A stretch of 64,000 bases of DNA from Flavobacterium sp. ENC. GTDB taxonomy: Bacteria; Bacteroidota; Bacteroidia; Flavobacteriales; Flavobacteriaceae. The stretch spans positions 248,001 through 312,000 of the forward strand of contig NZ_JAJMOY010000004.1 of NCBI RefSeq assembly GCF_020991415.1, given 5' to 3'. The position numbers were made by a program, and so were the translations under genes. Below, in pieces: positions 23,958-33,466 of the stretch; positions within the stretch are counted from its first letter, which is position 1, and each line of letters starts with the position of its first letter. The notes under the pieces were generated by a model. It ran no database searches. It had not been told where the DNA came from and worked only from the letters and a program-made list of their open reading frames with translations.

Positions 23958-26141
23958 ATGAAAAAACAATTACTCATTTTATTACTTATTACCGCCTCAT
24001 TTACTGTAAAAGCCCAATCCTATCTGGGGTATTTTCAGGACAATTATGCCGGTGTGCAAAGTGTTCTTTTTAACCCGGCTTCTATAGCCGACTCTCGTTT
24101 TAAAACAGATATTAATATCTTTTCCGTAAGCGGGTCGGTACAAAATGATTTGTACGGCGTTAATGTTTTTGATGTGTATAAAGACGGTTATGATTTGGAC
24201 CGAGATGCGAAAAGAACTCCCTCTAATGCAAATAACGGCCGTGCCAATTTTGATATCATGGGACCCTCTTTTATGTTCAACATAGCACCAAAACATACCC
24301 TGGCGGTATTTACAAGAGCCAGATCTGTAAGCAATGTCAGAAATGTAAACGGATACCTTATTGATCAGGTGAAAAACGGACTGGATCAATCCGGTAATTT
24401 TAACTACAATGCCGGAAACGTAAACGGAACTTCAAACACCTGGGGTGAACTTGGAATTTCGTATGCTGCTGTTTTGTACCAGAAGAACCAGCATTTCCTG
24501 AAAGGTGGTATAACAGCCAAGTATCTGCAAGGCGGTGTAAACGGATATGTACAGGGAAAAGATGTTAAGGTAACCTACCTTGAAAATACAGCTAATCCCC
24601 AGGCAGGTGTCCTGGCATCCACCGGAGAAATCACAATAGGAGCAAGCCAGGATTTTGAAGCCAAAGAAGACTATGATTTTGATTCCGGTTCAAGAGGATT
24701 CGGTTTGGATTTCGGACTTGTTTACGAATGGAGACCTGATTACGACCAGTATGATATCAGCAGGGCAACACCTGCGGACAATAATTTCAGGGACTTAAAC
24801 AAATACAAAGTCCGTTTTGGATTGTCGGTGACAGACATCGGATCTATCGATTACAGAAATGCAAAACAGGATACCTATAATGTAACCGGTGTTGTAACAC
24901 AGCAAATGATAGACGATATCGATAATATATACGACTTTTTAAACGAGCATTATACGAAAACGTCTACTTCGAAAGGAGCAAAGACCAATTTACCCACCGC
25001 GCTTCACGCCGATGTGGACTGGAACATGTACAACAAATTCTATCTGAATCTGAATGGAGATATCAATATGGTTTCTGCCAATAAAATTAACGGTTATGGT
25101 ATTGCAGACCGTGTAAGCCTGACACCGCGTTACGAAAGCAGATGGTTTAGTTTTTACGTACCGGTAACCTGGATGGAATATAGCGGAATGCAGGTGGGTT
25201 CCGGAATTCGTGCGGGAGTATTCTTCATAGGTTCAGGATCTATTCTTAGTAATGTAGTTTCGAAAGAATCTAAAGGAGCTGATTTCCATGTAGGAATGAA
25301 GATTCCCGTATATGAAAAGAAATTTAAAGATACAGACGAAGACGGTGTTATCGACAAAGAGGATGCCTGCAGAAAAGTAGCGGGACCGGCAGAAAATAAC
25401 GGTTGCCCGTGGCCGGATACAGACGGCGATAAAGTTTTTGATAAAGACGATGCCTGCCCGGATACAAAAGGCCCGGCAGAAAATAAAGGTTGTCCGTGGA
25501 AAGATACCGACGGGGATACTTTATTAGACAATGTTGATGCCTGCCCTGCAGTGGCAGGTCCGGTTGAAAATAAAGGATGCCCTTGGCCGGATACTGATAA
25601 AGACGGTGTTTTGGATAAGGACGATGCGTGTATTGATGTTCCGGGTCTGGTTGAAAACAAAGGCTGTCCAATTTTAGATACAGACAAAGATGGTCTTAAT
25701 GATAAAGAAGATGATTGTCCGTTACTGGCAGGTCCGATAGCGAATAAAGGTTGTCCCGAAGTTTCGAAAGCGACTTTAGAGCAATTGCGTGTAGAGGCAA
25801 AATCGATCTTTTTTACTACAGGTAAAGCTACCCTTAATGCTGCCAGAAAAGAAGAAACATCGGGAAGACTGGACGCTATTAAAGAAATATTGAAGAATTA
25901 TCCAAATGCTAAATTTGCGATTAACGGTCATACGGATAATGTTGGGAATGCAAAAGCCAATCAGAAATTATCAGAAGCCAGAGCAAAAGTAATCATGGAT
26001 CTTTTGATTGAAAAGGGCGTAAATCCTGCTAATTTAACTTCTCAGGGATTTGGCGCTACAAAACCGGTGAAGTCAAACAAAACCGCTTCAGGAAGAGCTG
26101 AAAACAGAAGAACCGAAATTGTTTATTTAGGGAATCTGTAA
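23958..26141 (+). CDS. DUF5723 / OmpA-family outer membrane protein with thrombospondin-3 repeats
   Basis: This 727-aa protein has a signal peptide (ending TVKAQ, about residue 20). A large beta-barrel-like domain of the DUF5723 type covers about 25-450. Five calcium-binding type-3 repeats follow (about 455-600, units like DTDxDGVxDKxDxC...NKGCP). The C-terminal OmpA peptidoglycan-binding domain (about 610-727) has INGHTDNVGN and RAENRRTEIVYLG. It links the outer membrane to the cell wall. A terminator sits right after it. Confidence 0.92.
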   Translation: MKKQLLILLLITASFTVKAQSYLGYFQDNYAGVQSVLFNPASIADSRFKTDINIFSVSGSVQNDLYGVNVFDVYKDGYDLDRDAKRTPSNANNGRANFDIMGPSFMFNIAPKHTLAVFTRARSVSNVRNVNGYLIDQVKNGLDQSGNFNYNAGNVNGTSNTWGELGISYAAVLYQKNQHFLKGGITAKYLQGGVNGYVQGKDVKVTYLENTANPQAGVLASTGEITIGASQDFEAKEDYDFDSGSRGFGLDFGLVYEWRPDYDQYDISRATPADNNFRDLNKYKVRFGLSVTDIGSIDYRNAKQDTYNVTGVVTQQMIDDIDNIYDFLNEHYTKTSTSKGAKTNLPTALHADVDWNMYNKFYLNLNGDINMVSANKINGYGIADRVSLTPRYESRWFSFYVPVTWMEYSGMQVGSGIRAGVFFIGSGSILSNVVSKESKGADFHVGMKIPVYEKKFKDTDEDGVIDKEDACRKVAGPAENNGCPWPDTDGDKVFDKDDACPDTKGPAENKGCPWKDTDGDTLLDNVDACPAVAGPVENKGCPWPDTDKDGVLDKDDACIDVPGLVENKGCPILDTDKDGLNDKEDDCPLLAGPIANKGCPEVSKATLEQLRVEAKSIFFTTGKATLNAARKEETSGRLDAIKEILKNYPNAKFAINGHTDNVGNAKANQKLSEARAKVIMDLLIEKGVNPANLTSQGFGATKPVKSNKTASGRAENRRTEIVYLGNL

Positions 26142-26160
26142 ACAGTACTGAATATAATAC

Positions 26161-26196
26161 CAAAAAGCCATTCTTAATTGAGTGGCTTTTTTTATT
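26161..26196 (+). terminator. terminator of the OmpA-family gene
   Basis: AAAAAGCCA pairs with TGGCTTTTT, followed by T. The T run overlaps TATTTTTG (26193-26200), a possible -7 box for pyrF. Confidence 0.7.
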
Positions 26197-26255
26197 TTTG
26201 CATACTTCTAAAAAAGAACGGCTTCTTACCAAGTAGAAGAATTAAAAAAACAAGA

Positions 26256-27074
26256 ATGACTACACAACAACTACACGAACAAATTCTTCTGAAAAAATCA
26301 TTTTTATGCGTTGGATTAGATCCTGATTTAACGAAGATTCCACCTCACTTATTAGAAACCGAAGATCCTATTTTCGAATTCAATAAAGCCATAATCGATG
26401 CTACACACGATTTAACGGTAGGATACAAACCCAACACGGCTTTTTTCGAAGCGTATGGTATAAAAGGATGGCTTTCGCTTCAGAAAACGATTAATTACAT
26501 CAACGAAAAGCACCCCGATATTTTTACCATCGCCGATGCCAAACGAGGTGATATCGGAAACACTTCGAGCATGTACGCCAAAGCTTTTTTCGAAGATTTA
26601 AATTTTGACAGTGTAACCGTTGCACCATATATGGGAAAAGATTCTGTGGAGCCTTTCCTGGCTTTCGAAAATAAACATACCATTATGCTGGCTTTGACTT
26701 CTAATGAAGGCGCTTTCGATTTCCAGACTTTAACAACAAACGGAAAAGAGCTGTACAAACAGGTTCTCGAAACTTCCAAAACATGGAAAAACAGTGAAAA
26801 CCTGATGTATGTGGTAGGGGCAACCAAGGCAGAATATTTTGCAGACATCCGGAAAATCGTTCCGGACAGCTTTTTGCTGGTTCCCGGAATCGGCGCTCAG
26901 GGCGGAAGTTTGTCTGAAGTATGCAAATACGGAATGAATGCTAAAATCGGCCTTCTGGTCAATTCTGCCAGAGCGATTATCTACGCTTCAAACGGAATTG
27001 ATTTTGCTGAAAAAGCAAGAGAAGAAGCGTTGAAGGTGCAGCAGGAAATGGCATCGATTATTGGTGCTAAATAG
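26256..27074 (+). CDS. pyrF: orotidine 5'-phosphate decarboxylase (type 2)
   Basis: I choose the start at 26256 ([10 protein letters not shown]) because the in-frame ATG at 26178 lies inside the upstream terminator and adds a non-homologous leader. The 272-aa protein shows FCVGLDPD-type opening (LCVGLDPDL), KPNTAFFEA, the catalytic [10 protein letters not shown], and the phosphate-binding VPGIGAQGG. It makes UMP from OMP, the last step of pyrimidine synthesis. The size fits the longer type-2 enzymes of Bacteroidota. Confidence 0.96.
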   Translation: MTTQQLHEQILLKKSFLCVGLDPDLTKIPPHLLETEDPIFEFNKAIIDATHDLTVGYKPNTAFFEAYGIKGWLSLQKTINYINEKHPDIFTIADAKRGDIGNTSSMYAKAFFEDLNFDSVTVAPYMGKDSVEPFLAFENKHTIMLALTSNEGAFDFQTLTTNGKELYKQVLETSKTWKNSENLMYVVGATKAEYFADIRKIVPDSFLLVPGIGAQGGSLSEVCKYGMNAKIGLLVNSARAIIYASNGIDFAEKAREEALKVQQEMASIIGAK

Positions 27075-27099
27075 TTTTTTGTTTCAGGTTTAAAGTTTC

Positions 27100-27200
27100 A
27101 GGTTGCTTTACTTTGAACATAATTTACCGCAATGGGTTTACAAAGAAAAAGCTTTGCGTTCTTAGCGTAAAACCTTGCGTTCTTCGCGGTTAAACGACAT
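27100..27200. repeat. intergenic 'CTTTGCG/GCGGTTAAA' repeat copy
   Basis: TTTACCGCAATGGGTTTAC, AAAGCTTTGCGTTCTTAGCG and CCTTGCGTTCTTCGCGGTTAAAC are variants of a word family also seen at 28070-28115, 30230-30600, 47655-47760 and 49615-49820. Confidence 0.5.
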
Positions 27201-27240
27201 GAAACCTGAAACAAAGAAAACCCGAAACAAAAAAAATTAA

Positions 27241-28041
27241 ATGAAACAATTCTCAGATCAGCTTGGCACCTTACATTCTTTTGCAACGGCGCCAAAACGT
27301 ATTATTTCGTTGGTACCTTCCCAAACCGAATTATTATATGATTTAGGTTTAGAAGAAAAAATCATCGGAATCACCAAGTTCTGCGTGCATCCGTATCATT
27401 TAAAGTCGACAAAGAAAGTAGTGGGCGGCACAAAGAAAATCCACTTCGAAAAAATAAAACTGTTGCAGCCGGATATTATCATCTGCAATAAAGAAGAGAA
27501 TACCGCTGAGATTGTAGCACAACTCAGCACCATCTGTCCAGTTTGGGTCACCAATATCGTGACCATCGAAGATAATTTCCAGATGATTTCAGATTTTGGT
27601 CAGGTCTTCAATTGCAGAACCGAAGCGCAGAAATGGAACAACAAGCTGGCCTTTGCTTTAGATGATTTCAAAAAATACATGGCCGATATTTCAGTGAAAA
27701 AAACCGCTTATTTTATCTGGAAAAACCCTTTTATGGTGGCGGGAAAGGATACGTATATCAATGCGTTGTTAAAACTCAATCATTTTCAGAACATTTACGA
27801 AGACAAAGGGCGCTATCCTGAAATAGAGCTTAAAAAAATGCGTCTGGAAGGCGATCCCGATTTGGTTTTATTATCCTCAGAACCTTATCCTTTCAAGGAA
27901 GAAGATGCTTTTGAAATCGGACGTTTTACGCATCACGCCAAGACAGTCTTCGTAGACGGCGAAATGTTCTCCTGGCACGGAAGCCGGTTATTAAAGGCTT
28001 TTCCGTATTTTAAATTGCTGCACGAAAGACTAAGGGATTAA
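27241..28041 (+). CDS. BtuF-like helical-backbone metal/cobalamin-binding protein
   Basis: This 266-aa protein resembles periplasmic-binding proteins of the cobalamin/iron class III: KRIISLVPSQTELLYDLGL at the start, GGTKKIHFEKIKLLQPDIIIC, and the FIWKNPFMVAGKDTYINALL segment. It has no signal peptide, which is common for this cytosol-like Bacteroidota subgroup and makes true transport uncertain. The window's IcmF needs B12, but the two genes are not close. No permease or ATPase is nearby. Confidence 0.85.
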   Translation: MKQFSDQLGTLHSFATAPKRIISLVPSQTELLYDLGLEEKIIGITKFCVHPYHLKSTKKVVGGTKKIHFEKIKLLQPDIIICNKEENTAEIVAQLSTICPVWVTNIVTIEDNFQMISDFGQVFNCRTEAQKWNNKLAFALDDFKKYMADISVKKTAYFIWKNPFMVAGKDTYINALLKLNHFQNIYEDKGRYPEIELKKMRLEGDPDLVLLSSEPYPFKEEDAFEIGRFTHHAKTVFVDGEMFSWHGSRLLKAFPYFKLLHERLRD

Positions 28042-28120
28042 ATTCCAATTTTTTGATTGTGGTGATTTAAACGCGAAGTTTGCAAAGTTTTTTATTTCAG
28101 GACCTTGCGGTTAGATGAAT

Positions 28121-29041
28121 CTAATTAAACGAACTTCTGAATTCTAAAGGCGAAAGATTGGTTTTGCTTTTGAATAATTTGTTGAAGGACTGCGGATACT
28201 CAAAACCCAATTGGAAAGCGGTTTCACTGACACTTAAGGAAGTGGTGGTGAGCAGCTCTTTTGCTTTGGCTATAATTTTATCGTGAATATGATGCTGTGT
28301 ACTTTGGCCTGTTAAGGACCGTAACATATCGCTTAAATAATTAGGGGAAACATGCAGTTCATCAGAAATATAGGATACAGTTGGTAAACCCAGTCTTTGT
28401 ACTTTATCACTTTCAAAATAATCGGATAACAGATTTTCCAATTGGCTTAGGAGCGTATTATTGGCACTTTTTCGTGTAATAAATTGCCGGTTGTAAAACC
28501 GGTTGCAGTAATTAAGAAGTAATTCGATATGCGAAACCATCACATCCTGGCTAAAAGCATCGATAGAAGAACAATATTCCTGTTCGATATTTTTCATGAT
28601 CCCGGTAATCATGGTTTGTTCTTTTTCAGAAAGATGGAGCGCTTCACTCACATCATACGAAAAATAGCCGTATTCTTTTATCTTTTTTGCCAAAGCATAA
28701 TTCTGAATAAAATCTGGATGTATGACCAGCATGGCACCATAGACGGCACTGTCTACACTCACTTCGGTCGAAATCACCTGTCCCGGAGACATAAAAGTCA
28801 TGACCCCTTCATCAAAATCATAAAAATTTTGCCCGTATTTCATTTTTCCGGTAAAGCCTTTTTTGATGCAAACGGTATAAAAAGAATAGACCACACTTTT
28901 TAAATTATCATCAAAATGACAGGTAATCTGGCTCAGATCGACAAAACTCACTAAAGGGTGTTCCGGTTTTGGAATTTTCAATAACGAATGCATTTCTGAA
29001 ATCGAATGAATGGTGTAAGGCGTGTGGACTTCTTTTTTCAT
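28121..29041 (-). CDS. AraC-family HTH regulator
   Basis: This 306-aa protein has a cupin-like N-terminal domain (about 25-175) and a C-terminal AraC HTH pair (about 205-305: DELHVSPNYLSDMLRSLTGQ; SVSETAFQLGFEYPQSFNKLF). It lies 65 bases downstream of the aldo/keto reductase gene on the same strand and could regulate it. Ligand unknown. Confidence 0.92.
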   Translation of the reverse strand: MKKEVHTPYTIHSISEMHSLLKIPKPEHPLVSFVDLSQITCHFDDNLKSVVYSFYTVCIKKGFTGKMKYGQNFYDFDEGVMTFMSPGQVISTEVSVDSAVYGAMLVIHPDFIQNYALAKKIKEYGYFSYDVSEALHLSEKEQTMITGIMKNIEQEYCSSIDAFSQDVMVSHIELLLNYCNRFYNRQFITRKSANNTLLSQLENLLSDYFESDKVQRLGLPTVSYISDELHVSPNYLSDMLRSLTGQSTQHHIHDKIIAKAKELLTTTSLSVSETAFQLGFEYPQSFNKLFKSKTNLSPLEFRSSFN

Positions 29042-29106
29042 AGCAAAATAGTTAAAGGAAAAGTACAGGAAAAGCTACCGTAAAGATAACCTTTCCTGTT
29101 GATTTT

Positions 29107-30117
29107 TTATTGATCAATTCCGGCCATATTGGCTTCATCATATCGGGCGCCGGTTATGGTACCGAGCGGAATAATATTTTCTAAACGTTTCATTTCGTCT
29201 TCCGTCAGAATCATCTGGGCGGCTGCAATGTTTTGCTCCACGTATTTTACCCTTTTAGTTCCCGGAATTGCCAGTATGTTTTTAGAGGCAATCCACGAAA
29301 GGGCCAGCTGTGAAGCGGTAATTTGTTTTTCTTCCGCTAATTTTTCGATTTCCTTTACCAGTTCCATATTTTTCTGAAATTGCGCTCCCTGAAAACGCGG
29401 AATGCTTTTTCGGAAATCATTGTCAGGAAAATCATCCGGACTTTTGATGTCTCCGGAAATAAAACCCCGACCCAGCGGTGAGTAAGCGACAAAACCAATT
29501 CCCAGTTCTTTCAGTGTATCCAGAATACCGGATTCCTCAACGCTTCTTTCGAATAAAGAATATTCTGTCTGTACGGCTGTTAAAGGATGAATCTGATGTG
29601 CCTTGCGAATTGTTTCCGATGACACTTCAGACAATCCGATATAGCCTATTTTACCTTCTTTAACCAAATCCGACATCGCTTGTACCGTTTCTTCAATTGG
29701 CGTATTAGGATCAAGGCGGTGTAAATAGTACAAATCGATATAGTCGGTGCCTAAGTTTTTCAGGGAACGCTCAACGGCTTTTTTCACATATTCCTTTTTC
29801 CCATTAAATTGCCAGGTAAGCTGTTCGTTATCATCAATCTCATAACCAAATTTTGTGGCGATAGTATAGGCGTTTCGATTGCCTTTTATGGCTTTTGCAA
29901 TCAGTCTTTCGTTAAATAAAGGCCCATATAAATCGGCTGTATCCAAAAAGTTACCTCCCAGTTCGAGCGAACGGTGTATAGTAGCTATTGCTTCGGTTTC
30001 ATCGGCTTTTCCGTAAATATCCATTCCGGCAATCTGTGTCATTCCCATGCAGCCCAAACCAATATTCGGAACAATAAGTCCCTGATTTCCTAATTTAAAT
30101 TTTTGTATTGTACTCAT
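29107..30117 (-). CDS. aldo/keto reductase
   Basis: This 336-aa TIM-barrel oxidoreductase shows the AKR signature: GLGCMGMTQ, FLDTADLYG with catalytic Asp and Tyr, ATKFGY with the Lys, and YLHRLDP with the His. A C-terminal NADPH-site pattern (ILAIPGTKRVKYVEQN) is present. It is close to AKR13 proteins. It reduces carbonyls with NADPH; the natural substrate is unknown. Confidence 0.95.
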   Translation of the reverse strand: MSTIQKFKLGNQGLIVPNIGLGCMGMTQIAGMDIYGKADETEAIATIHRSLELGGNFLDTADLYGPLFNERLIAKAIKGNRNAYTIATKFGYEIDDNEQLTWQFNGKKEYVKKAVERSLKNLGTDYIDLYYLHRLDPNTPIEETVQAMSDLVKEGKIGYIGLSEVSSETIRKAHQIHPLTAVQTEYSLFERSVEESGILDTLKELGIGFVAYSPLGRGFISGDIKSPDDFPDNDFRKSIPRFQGAQFQKNMELVKEIEKLAEEKQITASQLALSWIASKNILAIPGTKRVKYVEQNIAAAQMILTEDEMKRLENIIPLGTITGARYDEANMAGIDQ

Positions 30118-30224
30118 AAGTGCGATTTTAAATTTTAGCTCAAAAATTAATACAGCAAAGATCTGACAACAATAGTTTCAGAAAGTATCTAAATCTCGTT
30201 TAGTTGTATCCAGAATGAATTTTA

Positions 30225-30600
30225 ACCGCTAGGCAATTTAACCACAAGGCAATTAACCGCAAGGCACGCAAAGGTTTTTTATATATGGGACGTCTTATAA
30301 AACGCAAAGTTCGCAAAGCTATGTGATAACCTTGCGAACTTTGCGAAAACCTTGCGTGCGTTGCGTTTAAATATCGCAAAGTAAATCAACTTGAAACTTT
30401 AAACCTGAAACAAAAAAAACAAAAATGATTTACCGCAAAGCACGCAAAGAATTTTACAATGTAGGGTTTTATTAAAACGCAAAGTTCGCAAAGCTATGTA
30501 ACATAAACCTTGCGAACTTTGCGAAAACTTTGCGAACCTTGCGGTTAAATATCACAAAAGTAAATCAACCTGAAACTTTAAACCTGAAACAAAAAAAAAC
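30225..30600. repeat. tandemly arrayed 'CGCAAAGTTCGCAAAG' repeat region
   Basis: Two successive blocks each contain CGCAAAGTTCGCAAAGCT, then ACCTTGCGAACTTTGCG, then GAAACTTTAAACCTGAAAC followed by an A run (near 30300-30410 and 30475-30598). The two blocks are about 180 bases apart and nearly identical, so they look like a tandem duplication. Each block is a long imperfect hairpin. Confidence 0.65.
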
Positions 30601-30611
30601 AAAAACTAATA

Positions 30612-30705
30612 CAAAAAAAGAATGCCGGCATCTCGAAGACGCCGGCATCATTTAACTAACCAAAACCAAAATAATAAATAACCAGTTTATTACATTACAA
30701 AGATC
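30612..30705 (-). ncRNA. candidate small RNA with its own promoter and terminator
   Basis: On the minus strand ATCTTTGTAATGTAATA (30688-30704) matches the promoter of the operon at 19937. About 45 bases later ATGCCGGC (30641-30648) pairs with GCCGGCAT (30622-30629), followed by a T run. Between them is a U-rich stretch with no worthwhile frame. The implied transcript is about 80 bases. The rest of the 30706-30956 gap is AT-rich and empty. Confidence 0.45.
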
Positions 30706-30956
30706 AGACATATATGAATCTGATGCTGTTAAGGTTTTGTTATTACTTTGTTGGACATAAGTTAAGATTTTTGAATATTTATTTATAAAGATTCTCCACT
30801 TCTTTATAAAGTTTAATTATTATAATATAACGACAAACAGTTTTATTTATGAATATCCAAAAGCTTTCTCATTATGTATGCTAAAATGCTAAATGTCAAA
30901 AATATAGGTCATGATAAAAATTAACAATTGAATGAGGAAAACCGTTCAAAATGATA

Positions 30957-30988
30957 AAACCCGACAGGTTTTAAAAACCTGTCGGGTT
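30957..30988 (-). terminator. purU: terminator of purU
   Basis: AAACCCGACAGGTTTT pairs with AAAACCTGTCGGGTTT, a perfect long stem. Nearly the same hairpin occurs at 53708 and, with changes, at 63554. Confidence 0.85.
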
Positions 30989-31018
30989 TGTTTTTGTTAA
31001 AGTGGTCTGTTAAATTTT

Positions 31019-31873
31019 CTAAGAGAAAACTACCGTTTTATTGCTGTAAACCATTGTTTTACGTTCTGCATGAAGTTTGATCGCGCGAGCGAGCACAATT
31101 CGTTCGAGGTCGCGGCCTTTCATAATAAAATCTTCAACAGAGTGAATATGCGAAACTCTCGCAATATCCTGTTCGATAATCGGGCCTTCATCTAATTCTT
31201 CGGTGACATAATGACTCGTGGCCCCAATAATCTTCACACCGCGTTTAAAAGCCGAATGATATGGTTTTGCCCCCGGAAAAGCAGGTAAAAACGAATGATG
31301 GATATTTATGATTTTATTCTCGTAAAGCGAAATCAGTTTTGGGGTGATAATCTGCATATAACGCGCCAGAACGATAAAATTAATCTGATACCGGTTGAGT
31401 AATTCAATTTGTTTGGCTTCACCTTCTTCCTTATTGTCTTTTGTAAAAGGTACACAGTGAAACGGAATATCAAAACGCTCTGCAATGGATCGCAAATCAT
31501 TATGATTGCTGATGATCACCGGAATTTCCACATTCAGCTCATCAGCACTGTAACGCCCCAAAATGTCAAACAAACAATGATCGTATTTGGATACAAACAA
31601 AGCCATTTTCGGCTTTTGTTCCTGATTGTACAAGTCCCAGGACATATTAAAATCCGTGGCAATGGTTTGCCTGAACTCTTCTTTTATGGCTTCAATGCTG
31701 CTGTTGTAGTGGGTCAGTTCACATTCGAGACGCATGAAAAAAACATTTTGCTCCACATCAACATGCTGGTCGATATAAATAATATTTCCTTCGACTTTGG
31801 CGATAAAAGTAGTAACTGCAGCGATAATTCCTTTTTGGTCTTTGCAGTGAATCAGAATTGTTATTTTTTGCAT
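31019..31873 (-). CDS. purU: formyltetrahydrofolate deformylase
   Basis: This 284-aa protein has an N-terminal ACT regulatory domain (about 1-85, ILIHCKDQKGIIAAVTTF) and a formyltransferase-fold hydrolase domain (about 88-284). The catalytic pattern is INIHHSFLPAFPG with Asn-His, then GATSHYVTEELDEGPII with the Asp. It splits formyl-THF into formate and THF, balancing one-carbon pools. The start is preceded by short GGTTAATC repeats. Confidence 0.95.
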   Translation of the reverse strand: MQKITILIHCKDQKGIIAAVTTFIAKVEGNIIYIDQHVDVEQNVFFMRLECELTHYNSSIEAIKEEFRQTIATDFNMSWDLYNQEQKPKMALFVSKYDHCLFDILGRYSADELNVEIPVIISNHNDLRSIAERFDIPFHCVPFTKDNKEEGEAKQIELLNRYQINFIVLARYMQIITPKLISLYENKIINIHHSFLPAFPGAKPYHSAFKRGVKIIGATSHYVTEELDEGPIIEQDIARVSHIHSVEDFIMKGRDLERIVLARAIKLHAERKTMVYSNKTVVFS

Positions 31874-31885
31874 TTCGGTTTATAG

Positions 31886-31925
31886 GGTTAATCGGTTAAT
31901 CGGTTAATCGTCTATCTGGTTAATC
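31886..31925. repeat. GGTTAATC short repeats upstream of purU
   Basis: Three tandem 8-mers (31886, 31894, 31902) and a fourth copy at 31918 sit 13 bases upstream of the purU start. On the gene strand they read GATTAACC. They might be a slippage product or a binding array. Confidence 0.5.
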
Positions 31926-32005
31926 GCTTACTAGTTGCTTGTTAAATTGTTATCCCGGCCATCCCGATTTAACAAATAACCGACTTAACGGTTAAACAGT
32001 AAAAA

Positions 32006-32725
32006 TTATTTTCCGTCCTGCATGGCAAAAACACTTTTTAACAAAGGTGTTGTTCTTGCGCTGATATTGTTACGGATTTCTTTTTCTTCCACGGCAATCA
32101 TTTTAAAGACACCTAATAAAGCCTTGTTGGTCGTGTAATCGGTCAGATCAGGGTTTACTTTCTTAACCAAAGGGATGGTATTGTATTTATTGATGATTTT
32201 AGTCCAAACCACATCGGCGCCTACTTTTTCGAACGAGCTTTTGATTACCGGATTAAATTTTCCGTACAAAGCCGTTGTCGTACTGTTTTGCAGATAGCTG
32301 GTGGCAGCACTGTCGTTTCCTAACAAAATATTTTTCGCATCAGTAAAAGACATATTTTTTACTGCCGAAACAAATATTGGTGTGGCTTCTTTTACGGCAT
32401 CTTCTGCAGCGCGGTTCAACACTTTGATTCCTTCATCGGCAAGAGAGCTTAATCCTATTTTTCGCAAAGTAGCATCTACTTTTTGTAGTTCTTCCGGCAT
32501 TAAGATTTTCACGGCTTCATTTTTGTAAAAACCGTCAACGGCCGTTAGTTTACTTACCTGTTGTGTAATTCCTTTATTTAAAGCTTCTTTTAGACCGGAA
32601 GCAATGTCAACACCTCCAACTCCTGGAAACTGTGAGGATAATTGCGGTAACTGGTTTAATGTCTGTTGTACCTGGGCACAGGAAGTAAGCGAAAATGCGA
32701 GTGCCAGAATGATAATCTTTTTCAT
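32006..32725 (-). CDS. DUF4197 domain-containing lipoprotein
   Basis: This 239-aa protein has a lipoprotein signal (FSLTSCAQ, Cys at about 16). The mature protein fits DUF4197: a GLKEALNKGI segment near the start, then conserved helices with KFNPVIKSSFEKVG and the ALLGVFKMIAVEEKEIR end. It is all-helical and envelope-attached. Function is unknown. Confidence 0.88.
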   Translation of the reverse strand: MKKIIILALAFSLTSCAQVQQTLNQLPQLSSQFPGVGGVDIASGLKEALNKGITQQVSKLTAVDGFYKNEAVKILMPEELQKVDATLRKIGLSSLADEGIKVLNRAAEDAVKEATPIFVSAVKNMSFTDAKNILLGNDSAATSYLQNSTTTALYGKFNPVIKSSFEKVGADVVWTKIINKYNTIPLVKKVNPDLTDYTTNKALLGVFKMIAVEEKEIRNNISARTTPLLKSVFAMQDGK

Positions 32726-32879
32726 TTATTGGGGATTTATTAAGTTTCAAAAATACTACTTATTCAAAAACAACGCCACAATTTTATTTCAGCAGCAGAA
32801 ACAATTTGTTTTAGAATTAACATTACAGCTTATATTCCTGTTTTTAATTTAAAATGGGAGTACAACGAATTTAATTTTG

Positions 32880-33440
32880 TTAAGGCCAGTACATCCTGAC
32901 GGCGTAATTCCAATACGTTTTACTGGAGATATAAGATGGTTCTTTTTCGGATATGGGTTTTCTTTTGCTGTCCAGTAATTTTACTCGGATGATTTTTTCC
33001 TGACTATCATCTGCGAGGTCGATATTTCCTTCAGCAGCATCAATCAATTTCTTTTTCTTCAGGTATTCGTCTTTTTTCTCTATTATAAATTCTGTTACGG
33101 CTTCATTTTGAGAGACCCTTTCCCCGGCTAATTTTCCCTGCAGGTCAAAATTTTCTATTTTTTGCAGTTCATTATTCTGGTACGAAAACAACTGGAAAGC
33201 AATGCCGCCATGTTGTATTTGAAGTCTATGATTCAATAATCGAAAACGAAGCACCTGATTTTTAGGATTCGTATATTCCAGCGAACCATTTCCTTCCGCA
33301 TCGATGGTACTGGATAAAAGTTTATTGGGTTTTGAAAATTGTGCAATTCGTTCGGTATGGGTATGGTATCTTGCATCAGATTGTGCTGAGAGGACAATAG
33401 TGCTTAGGAAGGCAGCACATAAAAGTAAGAATGATTTCAT
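32880..33440 (-). CDS. hypothetical exported protein
   Basis: This 186-aa protein has a signal peptide (ending TIVLSAQ, about residue 19). The rest is mixed and beta-rich, with no recognised family. It lies 26 bases downstream of another exported protein gene on the same strand (33467-34084), and the next gene upstream is a Coa1-like protein, so these three may be one operon. Confidence 0.55.
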   Translation of the reverse strand: MKSFLLLCAAFLSTIVLSAQSDARYHTHTERIAQFSKPNKLLSSTIDAEGNGSLEYTNPKNQVLRFRLLNHRLQIQHGGIAFQLFSYQNNELQKIENFDLQGKLAGERVSQNEAVTEFIIEKKDEYLKKKKLIDAAEGNIDLADDSQEKIIRVKLLDSKRKPISEKEPSYISSKTYWNYAVRMYWP

Positions 33441-33466
33441 AGGATGTTATTTTAAATTGCGGATCG

